This document shows positions 5,224 to 5,769 of a stretch of 5,769 nt of DNA, one piece after another. How positions within the stretch are numbered: the stretch's first letter is position 1; every line of letters begins with the position of its first letter. Source of the DNA: Caldithrix sp. (GTDB taxonomy: Bacteria > Zhuqueibacterota > Zhuqueibacteria > Oceanimicrobiales > Oceanimicrobiaceae); contig SMXE01000053.1 of assembly GCA_004357015.1 (NCBI GenBank), positions 1 through 5,769 on the forward strand, read 5' to 3'. The notes beneath the pieces are model-generated. The model saw nothing but the letters and a program-made list of their open reading frames with translations, had not been told where the DNA came from and did not search any database. Made by a program: the position numbers and the translations under genes.

Positions 5224-5769
5224 CAAATTCTATTCGCTAAGCGCCTTCTTTCTGCTCCTCAATCTGGCTCAACCGGCCCATTCGCAAGCGCTGGCTGAGC
5301 CGCTGTATAAAGTCTCGGCCACAAAGTACCTGCTCGGCACCAAAGTAGACTTCATCGCCACACACGCTTCGGTCCTCGAATGTAAGAAGGCATTCTACGC
5401 CGCATTTCAGGAAATTGTTCGGGTGGGAGACTTGCTCAACTCCAGGAAAGAAAACAGCGAAATCGCTCGCATAAATCACAATGCGGGTCGGGTGTCTGTT
5501 CACGTGACTTTCGAAACTTATGCCATCATTCAGCGCGCATTGCGGTACGCCGAGTCGTTCGATGGCTATTTTGACATTTCCATCGGGCCGGTTGTCGCAG
5601 CCTGGGGCTTTGACGGCGATAGAGAAGTCGCCATCCCGGATGAGGAGATGCTTGGGAAACTGATCGGGCTGGTGGACTTCAAGAGTATTGTTCTGAGTGA
5701 GCAGGACACCACCGTTTTTCTGACCCAACCCGGCATGCTGCTCGATCTCGGCGGCATTGCAAAAGGGTA
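5192..5769 (+). CDS. apbE: FAD:protein FMN transferase ApbE, N-terminal part (runs off right edge)
   Basis: Partial enzyme that transfers FMN from FAD to a Thr or Ser of exported proteins, needing Mg2+; the first 192 residues are present. A signal peptide covers about 11-32 (FYSLSAFFLLLNLAQPAHSQA). Family motifs in order are KYLLGTKVDFIA (about 45-56, the usual N-terminal GT strand), LLNSRKENSEIARIN (81-95), FDGYFDISIGPVVAAWGF (123-140) and LDLGGIAKG (184-192), where the window ends before the C-terminal metal-binding part. ATG 5192 has GGGTG about 5 nt upstream and overlaps the NusG-II-like gene by 32 bp. TTG 5213 (11-bp overlap) gives an equally good signal peptide, so the start is uncertain. 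Ending this cluster, it should modify exported proteins encoded nearby; the DUF2271 protein with DAVTSAT is the best candidate here, and acceptors outside the window are possible. Confidence 0.93.
   Translation, partial: MHWDSTALHSNKFYSLSAFFLLLNLAQPAHSQALAEPLYKVSATKYLLGTKVDFIATHASVLECKKAFYAAFQEIVRVGDLLNSRKENSEIARINHNAGRVSVHVTFETYAIIQRALRYAESFDGYFDISIGPVVAAWGFDGDREVAIPDEEMLGKLIGLVDFKSIVLSEQDTTVFLTQPGMLLDLGGIAKG

Noticed and set aside
5237..5728. 163-codon minus-strand reading frame opposite apbE
   Set aside because: It is antisense to a well-supported apbE; its product resembles no family I know.

Overview
The window encodes eight genes in two divergent blocks, and almost every product is exported to the cell envelope. 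Lipoproteins, a predicted outer-membrane barrel, DsbD, a c-type cytochrome and ApbE together indicate a diderm (Gram-negative-type) bacterium with extracytosolic redox chemistry. Base composition looks close to balanced. I cannot place the organism; an environmental, poorly cultivated lineage is a guess.

Minus strand, reading leftwards from about 1809: a secreted DUF2271-type protein fused to a carboxypeptidase-regulatory-like beta domain, then a 110-bp nested inverted-repeat element (854-963), then dsbD, which runs off the left edge. Plus strand, from 2271 to the right edge: a small CX4CH/CXXCH cytochrome c lipoprotein, a TlpA/ResA-like thioredoxin, a DUF4266 lipoprotein, a DUF3570 predicted beta-barrel, a Tat-exported protein with a NusG-domain-II-like C-terminus, and ApbE (FMN transferase), cut by the right edge. 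Plus-strand genes are separated by 22 bp or less or overlap, so they look like one operon. The 461-bp gap between the two blocks shows no gene I can support.

Working model (inference): ApbE attaches FMN to an exported acceptor. The best acceptor in the window is the DUF2271 protein, which carries DAVTSAT. The DUF3570 barrel also carries two ApbE-like motifs (DVISAAS and DGVTSAT), which is unexpected for a porin-like protein. DsbD would bring electrons across the inner membrane to TlpA, which could keep the Cys pairs of the cytochrome, the NusG-II-like protein or the CxC tail of the DUF4266 protein reduced. The DUF4266 lipoprotein and DUF3570 barrel would form an outer-membrane part. DUF4266, DUF3570, TlpA and ApbE are a recurrent association in my knowledge of these families, but the job of the assembly is not established and the substrate is not visible here.
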